A DNA stretch of 64,000 nucleotides from Aulostomus chinensis (taxonomy: Eukaryota > Chordata > Actinopteri > Syngnathiformes > Aulostomidae). Numbering within the stretch: the stretch's first letter is position 1; each line of letters starts with the position of its first letter. Location: contig JBBMOA010000018.1 in NCBI GenBank assembly GCA_037954235.1, positions 14,435,001-14,499,000 on the forward strand, in the 5' to 3' direction. Position numbers and translations under genes: made by a program. Shown here piece by piece: positions 38,189 to 51,452 of the stretch. The notes under the pieces were generated by a model. The model was given only the letters and a program-made list of their open reading frames with translations. It was not told the DNA's origin and did no database searches.

Positions 38189-39808
38189 GCAGCCCTATGG
38201 CTACAGTGTGTGTGTACACCACAGAGAGCGCAGAGAATCTGTGTTCCTCCTGCTTGTCTGCACCCCGGGGGAGTTAGGGGCTCTAGCTGAATACCTACAC
38301 ATTTAGCACCCACCTACACACACAACCCACACACTTTCATAAACAAATACTTGAACATCAACCCAGGGTTGTCAAGTGTGGAGAAGCTGGTGGACTCAGG
38401 TGCAGGAAATCAGCAGGCAGGAAAGTGAAGGAAGGAGGTGGATTTTCATCTCCAGCTCAAGTACAGAACAAAGTGCTGATAGAACTGAAATGTCACAAAC
38501 ATTGAATATGGATCTGATGACAACAGAAATAAATAATGAAGCTAATCATGCAGCCAGGAAGTGGTAAAGTTACCATTTGGAAAGGTACCACTTCCCAGTA
38601 AAGAGCGCTAACATGATACAGGTAGCATGGTTGCTCCTCCCCCACGCCCTCGAGAATCGGCTCTGGTTCAGGTTTCAGAAAAAAAAAAATTAAACTTCAT
38701 TGATTGATTCAAATCCATCAACAGTCAACTGATTTATTTGAAAGTAATTTTATTAACTTAAGTAACGATATTTAGCAAGCTACCACGCTAACATTGTGTT
38801 AGCTACCCAAAAACTACATGCATGAGGACAAACCCCTGTTAGTGAGTAAAACACGCATTTACAATAAAATGACGAGGCTTGTTTCAACTCAGAGTTCATA
38901 CATGATTATCGTCTTCACCAAAACTGATTGACATCAGAAGTGTTTCCCTGAGCTCTCTTATAAAGTTATATTTTTCCTTAAGAGTTAAACAGTCTCTGTG
39001 AAACAGCCCCCCCACAATATGAGATCAGACAGGGATCTGATAGTTTGGGGAACAGGGCGGGGGAGGATACTGGTGAAGATAATGAAAGGGCAGCAAGGCA
39101 CAGGATTTTCAAGCAGAAAACCTCTTAAGAACATTCAGAGAAATTAATAATGGTTCAAGGAACACGCCAGCTTTATCTTCCGTTGTTCTTGGAGCTACTG
39201 TGCAGCTAAGCTACATTTAGCCTTAGCTAGACACTTTCAGCTGTCTGCCGGTGGTCTGGAGCTCTGCGAAACACGCAGAGAGGAGAGAAGAGTATCAATC
39301 TGCTTGTCTGACCCTAAAATGATGGACAATAATTGTATTTACCAACACAAATAAAAACGTTGAGAACGCTGAAAATGCAATGGTACATAGGTAAACTGAT
39401 CTGATGAAGTGTAACAAAATCTTGTGATCAGGTATATTTTTAACCTCAGTGAATTACTTTTTGTCCTTAAAATGAAAGCGTGTCCCAACAAAGTGACCGT
39501 GTCATCAAATTTTTTTGCGCTCACGACAAGAGGAACACACACAAGCACCACTTTGACCCGATTCCACCGCCACATGCTACAGTAGACAAGTACAGTTGAC
39601 CTAGATATCAGCTGACATTCATCTCTCTGTAGAGGACTGACTGGAGGCATCTGTCCATTACGCTCCAACGTGTAGAAGGCAGAGAAATGAATGGCTTGTC
39701 AACATGTTCAATACATTTTGAGCAGATGGACAATCCATCTCTCTCGGGCCCCTGTCACTGGCTCCCACGGAAAACCTGACCTCACAGATTGTTTACAGGC
39801 CTCCAGAC
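38189..39808. other. Non-coding sequence with a short inverted repeat
   Basis: An exact 10-bp inverted pair (GGAAGTGGTA at 38557-38566 and its complement at 38586-38595) is present. A segment near 39210-39300 has AGCTAAGC, TTAGCC and GAGAGGAGAGAAGAGTATC words like the transposon copies at 14.3 and 44.9 kb. No gene. Confidence 0.45.
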
Positions 39809-40111
39809 CACACACACACACACATACACACACACATCCTTGTACTTATATCTTTGTGAGGACTTTCATTGATATAATACATTCCCCAGCCCCTCACCCT
39901 AAACCTCACCATGTCAACTGACCGCCTGACCCTGACCTTGACCCTAAACCTAACCTGAACTTGATCTAACCTCGACCCTAGAACCAAATCTTGACCTTGA
40001 AACGGCCCTTTGAAGAAGTGAGGACCGGCTAAAATGTCCTCACTTTCCAAAAATGTCCTCACTCTGTTGGTTAAATGTGTAGTCTGATCCTCAATATGTA
40101 GCAAGTACAAG

Positions 40112-40179
<68 letters not shown>
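39809..40179. mobile_element. CA-bracketed interspersed repeat, copy 2, with telomere-like interior
   Basis: A core of about 280 bases lies between (CA)n (39809-39836) and a long (CA)n (40118-40179). It begins CTTGTACTTATATCTTTGTG; the complement of its end begins CTTGTACTTGCTACATATTG, so the ends are imperfect inverted repeats. The interior holds repeated CCCTAAACCT and CCCTGACCTTGACC words and the pair GTGAGGACCGGC and AAATGTCCTCAC. I recall this as a widespread fish repeat; the mobilising enzyme is unknown. Confidence 0.65.
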
Positions 40180-40181
<2 letters not shown>

Positions 40182-43100
40182 CACATTTTGAAGAGCTGGT
40201 CATATTTATTTATTTATTTGGCTCAACAAAGTTACAAATTTTGTTCTCCCTTAATGTAATATTTAAAGTCACGATCACAGGACAAAAATAGCGATCCATT
40301 CAGTTTCCTGATGCATGGAAACATTCATCAGACAGAGTACAAATCTTGCTTCATATGAGAGGGACTCCGCCTCAAAACAAGGCAGCGCGGTTTCACTTTG
40401 AGGTTGCGACGTGTCAACAAGTGGTGAATTAAAGGGTTTATTCGACGGGAAATCAGCCCACAAGAAAAAGTAATGATTTACACAAGGTTGATTCTGTCTT
40501 GAAGAATTCCAGCAGGTTTCTTCTTCTGTGCTGCCATCACCTGGGATTGACCTCCTCAGGTTGAACAAAATAACAAATCTCTTTAACGAGCTTTTCATGG
40601 AGCTTCTCTCATCTGATCCATCTCTTCTCCGCCCCTCCTCGAGTGACACCCACACCTCAGCACCTATTAGAGGAGAAGCTGAGTAGATTTATCACAGCAG
40701 AAATCATGACGTTCACCCATGAGTCATAGCGCAAATGAGCCGCTGTGGTGTCCTGCTTGGTTTCATGTCTTCCGGACCGCCAATACTGACACGAATCGTG
40801 CTGCATCCTACACGTTCCCTTTGTTCTTAATGATTTTTACGCCCTCGTATTCTAGATGCTGATTGTTTCTGCTGCAGGGAAGCGGCTGTCCGAATCGTTC
40901 TGGATGAGATGCTCAACCGCCTCACTAGAAATGACATAATAGCCTGAGACAAACACTTATTACTGGATGGTATGGACAGGTTGCCCTGACAACAGATGCA
41001 CAACAGCATCTGTCAATACATGCTGAATATTTATACGTTAAATGGAATAACAGAAAGGAGGAACAAAAGAGGCACAACACAGGATGTGACAGATGAAAGT
41101 GCATCAGTGAATTACATGACAACATTCATGTTTTGCGCTTTTTAAAAATTGTTTTCACCACATGATGCATGCTAGAAGATTGGACTGCAATTCTGCATCA
41201 CTTTGACAATGTTTCATGTATGTTGCAAAATCATTTATGATACTGATACTTTCCCGAATTATATATTTTGTACGTGTGATGCATCATTTACATGTATATT
41301 TATGAAGATTCAATTATTCAAACAGTAAAGGAATGTCAAATATCATGAAATACCCCACAGCCAAAGCAAAACACTTGTATTTTCTTCCAGACGAGTTATT
41401 TCCCCGCTAATCCAGCAGCGAGTGTGTGAAGTGGTCCGCCACGGTCAGCTGTTGACCTCGACCCTTTCTCCCAAAAGGACTCTCTTTATAGATCCGCCAC
41501 TGAAACGCAAAGAAAAGTCCTCGACAATATATTTCCCCTCTCATATCTATCCTCTACAATCACTAACGATCCCCTTCTCCCTTCAGGCTGCAAATTATCA
41601 GGAAACGCCAACGAGTCGCTGAGTGGTAATTTGTGGATCAGCAGACCCTCATCCCCCTGACCTTCTCTCCATCTAAGACAGGCGGCCTCTCTCCCATCAA
41701 TTCTACTATTTATTTATTTATTTATCCCCTTGCTGGTGAATGTCATCCCCCTCTTCTTCCCCCCCTCCTTTTCTCTCAAAGTCTCTTCAAACTCAGCTGT
41801 AATGATTTACACACTACCCCCACAACAAGGACGAGCATATAAAAAGCCGATCTTAAATAACGAAATCATTTTTTCCAACAGCTGTGAATTTATTGATAAA
41901 GCAGCGGGAGGCTGACGGCTGCAGGCCTGCGGATAAAAAGAAACAGGTGAGGTTTGTGCGTCCAATTGTCGTCTCTCCCGCAAAAACGACTCGAAAGATG
42001 CTCCGCAGAGGAGAAACATGCCGTGCAGGTTGCAGTCACGTGACTCCGGAGTGTGTATTCTTGCGAGAGAAGATTTAAACGTGATCGTTGATATGCTGCA
42101 CGTACACACACCACCTCTGTAACGACAGAGGGGGTGATGATTAAATTTGTGCTTTCGCAGCTGAAGAAAGAAAACAAGCTCATCATCCAAGTCAGATGGA
42201 GTCAGGGGAGCTTTTTGCAACACAACAGATAGACGGGGGAGAGTGGTGCAGAGTAAGAATGAGTCAAGTCGATACGTCACGAGTGGGTGAGTGTGAGCAT
42301 TTCACTGTGACGCCCACGTTCTCAACATGAGGACCTGCAGTGGGATGCCTGCTCGCTATGGCAGACTAAATCAATTGATCTGTCTCTTTTGAAACTCAAA
42401 ATAAGTAACAGAATGCTCTCACAACAGCAGAAAAAAGAAAAAAAAATGGAGAACATAATTATATAATAAACTACACAGGCCATGTCAGGTTTTTAGCTCC
42501 AGTTTGAGTTTCAGTTGTGCGATCGTGGTGCACACTGACAAGATCGCTTCTCCTGACCTTTAATGACCTTTTTACACCCCAAAAACAGATCACACAGGTA
42601 TGAGACATGTTTTTTTTCTCTCTATACTTCTGAGCTCTATTTCTATGAGGTGTGCTCTTGGCAAGGGGCAGCACTAGAAACCTCATCACTGAGTAGAGTG
42701 AGCAATTGTTTCACCTGATGGCGGCGTGTCATTTGTTTTTCCGCCCGTCAAGACAGCTCAGATCTCCACTATCGAGTCCATTGAAAGGGAAATGTCGATA
42801 ACTAAGAACAAGGCACATCGGTAATCAGAGAATCTCAATGTAAACAGATGAGTCCCTGCAGACGCAAACGTATCATACCAGACTCCCTTTACAAAATCAG
42901 TGATTTTACTGCAGTGGTGTCAGACAGGCTCAGACGCAGCTCTGAGGGGCCGGCAAAGCGATTCGTGGTCTTTAGGAGGCAAACGTTCAGCAGCTGCTGA
43001 TGGACCCTGCGGCCCCACGTGGCTTCTCCTCAGGAGCCGACAAGAAAGGTGATGCTCCACAGAGTTCAGCGTGGCAGCGTCTGGTTGGTGAACCACAGGT

Positions 43101-44160
43101 CCCAGAAACAGCAGCAGAGGAGGACAGCAAAGCCTGATTTATTTCCCTTTCGTTATGTTACGTTGGGTTGGTTGTTGTCTGTTTGAGCTGTTTCTCACGG
43201 CGGGGACAGTATTGCCACTTAATCGAGATGTCCAGTGAATAAGACAATAATAATAATATAAATTGTGGCTGGTATAATTGTTCTGTGTTAAACTGGAACG
43301 AATCCAGTGCATGTTTTAACAGCAAATAGCCGATTACTGGGAACTCTGCAGAATATTACAGATTAACCTCATTAATCAACATGTTATATTAATACTGCAT
43401 GATACTGTTAATGAAAACTGGACATTATTATCTTTGTGGAGATAAAATTGATCAAGTCACACAAGACAAGTCACTTTCACGATCCACAGCCAGATTAGCT
43501 CTACTTAACCCAGACAAGGCAAATTAAACTGTACCTGTCAGCTATTTTTCCTCCAAAAACCAATGAGAGTAGAAGCCGACATGGGCTGGGCACACACAGA
43601 GCCAAGAGTGACCTCTGCTCTCTGCTACATTTGTAGGTTAATTGCAGGACCTGTTAAGCTTCCACATCTGACCAGCTGGTTTGTAAGCCATCCAGCTGGA
43701 TACAGCCACGTGACACCAGCATCTGGTATCTGGGCCGTGTCACAAGTCATCGGCTTCTAACACACCTGTTGTACTTCATATCAACACGCACACACACCTG
43801 GTGCTGTTAAGAGTGCACAGCTCAGCGCTCTGGGGGACAGAGAGCTTGGATGAAGAGCAAACATGCAGACTAAATCACAGCCAGTACAGAGAAGGTGTTT
43901 GCATTGACGTGCAAGTACAGTAAATGTGTCTGTTTCTCTTACAGAGGATAAAGCAAAGGAGACGTGATAGTCTACCATGCTTCCCAGTGCAACAGCAAGA
44001 AAAAGGAAGAGCTTTGTGACTGTACGTAGACACCAACACACTCTATAAACAGCATGCTAACACAAACTGCACGATCAATATGTGGAAAGTCAAATGCTTC
44101 TTTTCTGAAGTTTCCAAATACGACATTTGCTTGACTGCATTTCCAAGGATCATCAGATCA
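40180..44160. other. Non-coding sequence, short simple repeats only
   Basis: (ATTT)n tracts lie near 40203 and 41708. Overlapping open frames on both strands at 41.8-42.3 kb (up to 157 codons, minus strand) show no recognisable domain or splice logic, so I do not call a gene. Confidence 0.45.
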
Positions 44161-44197
44161 CCCCCCCCCCCACGCACATACACACACACACACACAT
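44161..44197. repeat. Poly(C) followed by (CA)n
   Basis: A run of about 11 C, then CGCACATA and about nine CA units. Confidence 0.9.
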
Positions 44198-44934
44198 TCA
44201 TCTGTACTGATCAGGAAAGCCCTTGTCTAATAATAGAACACTATCCTCCAAATCTAGATGACAAACCTCCAGGGCGAGGTAGAGGAGGAGAGAGAAGCAG
44301 CAACTCCCAGTGTGTCAAATTGTGTGAATGCTACACACACTTCACTTTTAAAATTGTTCCTGCAACTCTTCCCACATCCTCTGGGATTTTCTTTCCCTCT
44401 GGACAGACACATAAACTCATGAATAACCAGAAGGACGGTGCATGTGAGTGTGCTCACACATGGCTGGAATCTTGAGCGTAGTACCATGTGAGTACTAGTG
44501 GTCCATCTGTGCAAGGTTCACCAGGAGAGATTTAGGTTCTGTTTTTGTTGCAAGGACTCCACGGTTCTCTAAAGGTTTATTGATGGCGTTTAGTCAATTT
44601 TTAATGGATTCTCCAGTATCAAATTTTGCTCACCGTGCACACGGCATCATGTTGGATCAGCTCTCTCTGGTTTGTATCGATGTGTTCTGCCTCCAAGGCC
44701 ATTCACTTTAGAGCTCTGTGTAAGACTTTTACATTCTAGGAAACCTACTAACAGTGCTGATGAGTCAGAGAAATTTTTTTTTTTTTCTTTTAGGTGTCAT
44801 AGCATTTCAGAGGCAATGGACTGAAGGAAAAGGATTGCACAAAAGTAGATGAGAGGACACAAGTGAGTGTAAGTAGGTGTAGGACTGAGCTGCTGCTTTG
44901 GAGGAAAACACACACCATTTGGGAAGTGGTTATT
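44198..44934. other. Non-coding sequence, nothing recognised
   Basis: A poly(T) run lies near 44776. No gene. Confidence 0.5.
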
Positions 44935-45405
44935 TAGTTAGTGTCCCTTTTCCCCAGAGCCAGATAAGATAGATACTCTTCTCTCCTGTGTATATGCATT
45001 AAGGTGCTGAGGCCCACAGAGACCAGCTAACTGCTGGTTAGCTCAGCACAAAGAATGCTAATGGGTGGGAAGGGTTACCTCTGTCAAAATTCTTCAAATA
45101 CACTTTTCTCCAAAATGGCCTTTTCCTTGCTTTAATATAATAACAACTGCTACTACTAAGCACAGCCGACTCTGCAAGAGAGGATGATAACAGCTGCTTC
45201 TGGACAAAAGGACCTCAAAGATCCCAAACCTGATCTATTGGATGACCTTTGACAGATATGCTATCACTGCACATTCACTACCATTCACTGAGCTACGCTA
45301 ACTAGCTGCGCTGGTCTCAGTTCTCTCATGCAACACACAGGACAAAAGAGTACCTCTGGGGAGGATGGCAAACAAGTTGGTTTGTTCCTTTAAGATTGAT
45401 GCTCT
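44935..45405. mobile_element. Candidate non-autonomous DNA transposon with long imperfect inverted ends
   Basis: The left end (TCCCCAGAGCCAGATAAG, AGATACTCTTCTCTCCTGTG, GCATTAAGG, GAGACCAGCTAACTGCTGG) is repeated in reverse complement at 45260-45400 (CCCAGAGGTACTCTTTTGTC, CTGTGTGTTGCATGAG, GAGACCAGCGCAGCTAG). The right edge reads GGTTTGTTCCTTTAAG, the complement of a CTTAAAGGAACA-type end. No transposase frame is present. Related text occurs at 9.4 and 14.3 kb. Confidence 0.5.
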
Positions 45406-46990
45406 CTCTAATAAAAAGGCTGTTTTGTGGTTAATGTCTTTGTGTTAACACCGAGCAAAATGAGGGGAGGAAAAACAGCCAAGGCCGGGTATCGGCTGTC
45501 AGTGTGCAGACTTGTGAAGTACAACCCTCTGTATCGATGTGTGTGAAGATCTGGGTTAACAACCTGCATCAGGGGCACTTAGCTTTGTGCCAAAGTTCCT
45601 CACTGTTTCAGGCAGAAACTGTAATTTAAACTGGGTGCAGTCTTAAGAAGCATTTCTACAGGTTCTCCAAAATAAAATGACATGAAGTGCAGTAAAAAGC
45701 CTGACCAGTTTGCTCAAAATGAATGACTTAAACAGTGGCTAGGATAATATAACGCTATGCTGTAGGTTAAATAGAATTGAACGGCATTGATTATCACTTA
45801 TATTCATGAATACTGTTTTTCTCTCATTAAGCAGATATGCTTGAGGCGACGACAAGTCTTTCTTGAACTGTCCTCTAGTTTGAGAGAAACCATATGGTTC
45901 AAGGACATTTTCCTCAAAGCTGTGACATTAGATGCGTGGAAACATGATGGATTTGACAGCCTGAAAATCTTCTTCCCAAACTGAGAAACATGTTGTGTCC
46001 GATCTAAAAATGACCTTTAAATTCAAGAAGATAAAGGTCACGTCATGATAGCTTTCATCATGCTATCTCAGCCTCTCTTAGTACCTCCAAAATAGAAGGT
46101 ACAAACCCCAAACATGTCAAATCCAGCAACAACTGTTGGCTTTTTTTTTCGACAAATCACGTAAATTCTGTCCATCACTCTTAAGAAATGTAAGTTGTTT
46201 TAACAGATTTTAGCAATTTTTTTTTTTTACTTTCTACTTTCCCATGAAGCCTAGGTTAGTATCTTCATGTACCACATTAAAAATTTACTTTTGGCCTAAA
46301 AGGAAACTCTACTGGCCTGTCCATTTGCAACAAGCACAGAAAGTACAGAGAAGTGTGATTGAAGCCAAACTGGGTCAGATAAGCAGATCGGCAGGAACAC
46401 AACACAAATCGATAGGTTGAACATCAGGTCAGGAGTTCCTGCAGACAAAGGAACCCTGGTTAGATCAGAAATAACACAAGGTGGCTCTTTGACCAACCTT
46501 TTACTTTTAACAGCACTTGAAAATGGAATCTTTCAGTGTACACTTGAAAACTACGATTTTTTTTGGTGGTCTCTTTAAAAGCCATGAGAGAAAGATATTA
46601 GTGTACACTGCACCTGTGTTGGTGCTATTGACAAGATGGCGCCAGATCATTTGGGGCACAAGATGAAAGCGATCGGCAGCAGCAGGCGTTTCTATCGGGG
46701 ATGCATTAGCTGCTGATATTAAAGAGTGGGTATTGTGTTCAGTGCCTTTCACTTTGTGTTTCCTTCCACCGCACTATGTGGGAGGGTCATGACCACTCAG
46801 CCAGAATTACCTCTCCCACCCAGGATCAGACAGACACGGCAGGTCACGCACCGCAGCCACACCACCTTAAATAGCACACACGGATGCCTGTTCACAGACA
46901 CACAGTGAGTCACTAGCAGTTAAAATGCTGCTCAGGCTGTTGGAGAGAACAATGACTGTGTTCACAATCCTACTTTTTCAAAGTTAAACT
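45406..46990. other. Non-coding sequence, nothing recognised
   Basis: Poly(T) runs near 46142 and 46217. No gene or repeat assigned. Confidence 0.5.
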
Positions 46991-47111
46991 TTTGTGGACC
47001 CCTGTGACGGGGTGAACCCGTTGTTAGCTGGGATAGGCTCCAGCACCCCCCCGCCGCCGCAACCCTTAACGGCTAAGCGGTAGAAAATGGATGGATGGAC
47101 TTCGATGGACC
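46991..47111 (+). mobile_element. 5'-truncated SINE type A tail
   Basis: It carries AGCTGGGATAGGCTCCAGC, a C-rich run, CAACCCTTAACGGCTAAGCG and a GAAAATGGATGGATGGA tail, with no tRNA-like head. Flanking TTTGTGGACC (46991-47000) and TTCGATGGACC (47101-47111) are a plausible, diverged target duplication, consistent with truncated reverse transcription. Confidence 0.75.
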
Positions 47112-50100
47112 TTACACATTTGTCTTGTTCCCGCCAACTTTTTTCTTTCAACTTGTATTTTCAGCAAATATGATTCATCAACTACTAAGCTTTGATGGTT
47201 GGACAACCCACAGCAGGGTTGAGTTCTAGGAATAAAATCTCCAGAGATTATAATCTAATATTTTAAATTTATTCAGATTTATTCATATTCATAAAGAATT
47301 GGGACCCAGAAACTGGCTACATTTGTGAATCAAATTAAAGAAATGAACAACAAAACAAAAGGAACTTTATAAATTTGAAATGTGAATCAAAACAAAGACT
47401 AAGAAAAAGAAAAAGATGATCAAAAAAGAAGAAAACCTACAAAAGTAGAACAAATCAATAACAGGAGAAAGAGATTAGACAAAGAAAAAGAGTGAGAAAG
47501 GGAATCAAAGACTGAGTATGTCAAGCGAGGTCAGGAATTTCCAAATAAAACAGGAAATAAACACACAAACACAGAAGCTGAAAAATCTGAAGCACAAAAC
47601 TGAAGATCAACAGTTCACTCAGGACTGTGACATGAATTCTTAGCCTTGACGGAAACACGTTCCTATTTTTATGGCCATTGATTCTGAAACTCATCCATTC
47701 TATTTCCTGCAACAACAACAACAACAACAACAACAAAAACCCCAAAACTGCAACAAAAACCACCCAAAAAAACCCCAAACCTCAGTCCCAATTTAGAGGG
47801 AATTAGCTCTGACGGGTTTGGGATTCTCCTGTCACCAACTGTAGTAAACCAACAATCCGTGGAAACATCTTTAACCTCATCACTTAGAAAAGACAGATGG
47901 ATGACAGGAGAGACTGCAGCCCTCCGCTGATCCGTGGCGCAGAAACCAACCACTGATGGTGCGCTAAGTGGCCTTGTGCTCATTTTGGTGCAGCGCTGCC
48001 TCTTGACCATCTGACACTGGTAATTACACACCTGATTTACTCACACATAATGACATGCACACCCTCACACGCTCTCACTCTGCTGGGTTTCCTGCACGAT
48101 AGCTCCCCCCACCCCACATTCTCTGACAATATTGAACCTACGGTAAGTTGAGAGACTGGTCAGTTTGACTTTGCAGAAATCTGCAGTATTGCATTTTGAA
48201 TCCCCGGCAGGCGGTTTCGCTTTGATCGATGCACAAAGGCTTTATAAGAAGGCGAGTGGAGCTGGCACCTGTGAGGTACGCTGAGCTGGAATTGACAGAT
48301 GCTGAGCTCTGAGGTCTGTCTCCAGTGTAGGCAGGCAGCTGAGCCTCTGAGACCCTTGATATTCTTACACAAGGTTGGAATAGTCAGGTTCCATGGATGG
48401 CTTGTCTTAAATAAGACAAATGTTAGCTATATTAAAGAAATTAACCTTACTGATGCAATTGTATTTAAAACTTGAGTGTCACTAATCATTAGCGTCACAG
48501 GTTTTTAATGCTTTGCAATGTAACAACAAAAACCCTTGGGGTACACTGGTTGTTCCACAATGACGAAGCAGGTTTTTAAACACTGAGGAGTCTCCGCTGT
48601 ATAGAAGATGCCGTGATGCCCAGGGTCCTCAAAAACATCCTGAAAGCAGAAGGAACAGGGCTTTTAAAGAGTAAATATAGAGGCGGTGTTCTATGTGCAT
48701 GCAAAATCCCCGCAGGCCGTTTGTGAAGATGTACTAACGGGAGAATATGGCCATGCCCTGCTAAGTCTACCAGGAGAGTACACCTTTTAGCATTCGTCTA
48801 TAAGCACAAACATCCAGGAACTTTGAGTTACAAAGTATGTCGCTTCCGTCGTGTCCTCCTGAACTCCCTGTGTAATTGCTGAGCAAACGTACAAAACAAG
48901 CCTGAAAGAACACGCTAAGTAGGCAGAATGTGGCCTCAACGCCGCTGCAAACTGCTGAGAAATGCACGTGGACAAGTAGCAACATGAAACTGTGGAAAAT
49001 AACGTTTGACCCAAGCTGATCGAATAAAAGAGGAAATGAGAAAAGGTGGTAGCCGACGGAGGATGTAAATTGACCGAGCGAAGAAGGGATGGAGAGAGAA
49101 AGAGTGAGAGAGGGAGAAGTGGTAAATAATTGAGGGTGCCCAGTGGTGAGAGAGTGTTAGCGTGATAGTTCACTCACTACTGGCCACATAAATCACAGAA
49201 ACAAGTAAAAGATGAACTTTTACTCGGTCAAACGCTGCTGCTGCCGCTGCCGCCGTCCTGATCGATGGTCGCTGATCGTCCAACTTGTTTGGCGGTTAAA
49301 GTTGCTGGAATCCTTGTCTCCATCGATCGCCACAGTCCCGTCAGGGTCCCAGCCGGCCAAAGGTGTCCTGTGTTGAAGGTCCGCTGCCCTTCCTCACCCT
49401 CCTCTGTGTCTTCCAGCGACCCCTCCAGAGACACAAAGCAGACATCAATAACAATTACAGGAGGATTCATTAGTTAGCGCTTGACAAGTTCTGTCCCCTA
49501 AAAACAAACTTTCAATAACAATCAATACTTCTCAGGAGATGTAACCACTCATGAAGTACCGCCACTGCTTTTCCAGTTCAGGGAGTTTCACCCCTTTATT
49601 CTTTCTACTTGAGGCTGTGCTGGTTGAAAAAAATGAGCCAAGATTTATCAAATTCAGATGTATTGTTTTTTTGTTTTGTTTTGTTTTTGGCAGATTAAAG
49701 CCTCAATCACTAATTTTACACCTTAAGACTTCAGAATTATGATAATTCTGTAAATTTTGGCCACATTTAGAGTTAAATCAATAAAAAGCTTTAGGCCGCC
49801 GCCACCCTGTGATCGACATGTCATTACTATGACCGGCTGAGGATGTATAGAGGCCCTTCTTCATCAAAGCTTGTCCAAATATGGTCACTTCCAGTTGACC
49901 GGAGAGCGTAGATTGAAACGGTGACGCGTCACTTGCTCATTCCACTCAGGCAGTTTTCATTTGTATCTGCGTTATGTAATGAGCTCAAATGGCACGAGTT
50001 GCAAAAAAAAAAAAAAAAAGGAGATGCTTTTATTTACAAAAACCGCTGAGAAGGCAAAGTTGCACATCCTCAGCAAGAGATGTCACCCTTGACGCCGAGG

Positions 50101-50987
50101 TTTAGAAGCTTGTGCAGAGGACGTCAGGCTCTTCCCGGCGAAGCTCCGTCACCAGGACTTGTTCGACGTCACAGAGACGTTTGAAGCCCTGTTTGCGCCC
50201 GTTGTTTCATGAAAGGGGTTCATGTTGGGCAGAACGCTACCAAATTTCAGCTGTCCTCTAAAACTCGTGGGTCGCTTCGAGTTGTTGATGGGAAATGAAG
50301 TTCATTTGTTACATCAGCTGACATGTAGAGGCTAGAAAAACACGTTGGGAAGCAACTCGATTTGATTTTGCCCATGTTATATGATTTCTGCTGTGTCACT
50401 GTGCTTATTTCATGCTGTCACAGAGAACTTCAAATACCTTTTCACAAAGTCTCGGTAAATTATTATGACTCTACCTTTAATTTCATCAGTTTTCTTTTCA
50501 TACATATGTGAGACTGACTCCTTTACAGCTAGGACAACCGCTTCATCCCAGAGTTAAAGGGAGAAATATCTTGAAAAAGATATTGAAGGTTGTTGGTTTT
50601 TTTTTGTTGGATGTAACAGAATCACGTCCGCTGCCTCGTATCCAGGCTAAAGAACCCCATCACTTCCATCTGTGCAAAGAAAGCCCTGAGCAGTCGTACA
50701 AAGACGTTTCGCCTGGGATTTATGTCGTTTTCATTCATGTTGTGAGGCGTGTTTTTTTATGTGCTCATGCTACGGTGAGTAGATATCAAGCCTTTGTGAA
50801 CCACGGCATAATTTTGGCCATAAAAATATCCCCCGCAACTTTTTTTTTTTCATTCTCCAGCAGGTTTCTCTAGCGTTTAATCAAAACCTCAAGAAATGAA
50901 TCACTTTTCAACGCATCTCACCACCACTAGTTTTACTCACCAGGCACAATCATAAACCCTGTCTATCTGGCCTGCCTTGGTGGCTGG
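47112..50987. other. Non-coding sequence with (CAA)n and A-rich purine tract
   Basis: The + strand at about 47340-47515 is strongly A/G-rich. A (CAA)n lies at 47710-47736 and poly(A) at about 50004-50019. Several 70-130 codon frames (for example minus strand 48.8-49.2 kb) show no recognisable family. Confidence 0.5.
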
Positions 50988-51452
50988 GAGCTTATAAATG
51001 TTAAGCCCAACCAAACGCTAATTAGTTAGTAATTTCAGAACAGTTACCAGTCTGTAACAACAACAGTTATGACACCAAACAAACTCTGTGCCATCTACAG
51101 AAACACCATTTTTCGATGAGACCCTCTTATAAAGCCTCAAACCTTATAACTGAATCCATAAAGTGATTCCACCCTGGATGTAGTTAAGAATGGTACATTC
51201 TTAACTACATCCAGGGTGGATGTAGTTTGTTTGTAGTTTGTTTGGTGTCATAACTGTTGTTGTTACAGACTGGTAACTGTTCTGAAATTACTGACTAATT
51301 AGCGTTTGGTTGGGCTTAACATTTATAAGCTCAAACAAACTCTGTGCAATCTACAGAGACACCATTTTTCGATGAGACCCTCTTATAAAGCCTCAAACCT
51401 TATAACTGAATCCATAAAGTGATTCCTCCCTGGATGTAGTTACGAATGGTAC
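50988..51452. repeat. Complex young duplication A-B-b'-A'-B
   Basis: A (50988-51085) recurs inverted as A' (51235-51332), about 97 of 98 bases matching. B (51076-51196) recurs in direct orientation (51332-51452), 121 bases with four mismatches. Between them, 51197-51219 is an exact inverted copy of the end of the first B (51169-51191), forming a 23-bp hairpin with a 5-base loop. No transposon termini or target duplication are visible. Replication template switching explains the order best; an assembly artefact is possible. Confidence 0.9.

Noticed and set aside
39889..39990. Interstitial telomere repeat
   Set aside because: The CCCTAA-like words are irregular and belong to the CA-bracketed repeat; there is no tandem TTAGGG array.
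41807..42280. Open frames on both strands up to 157 codons
   Set aside because: Frames overlap one another in opposite directions, with no recognisable domain, bias or conserved motif.
43563..43760. 65-codon + frame with a tidy amino-acid composition
   Set aside because: No recognisable family and no supporting splice or promoter signals.
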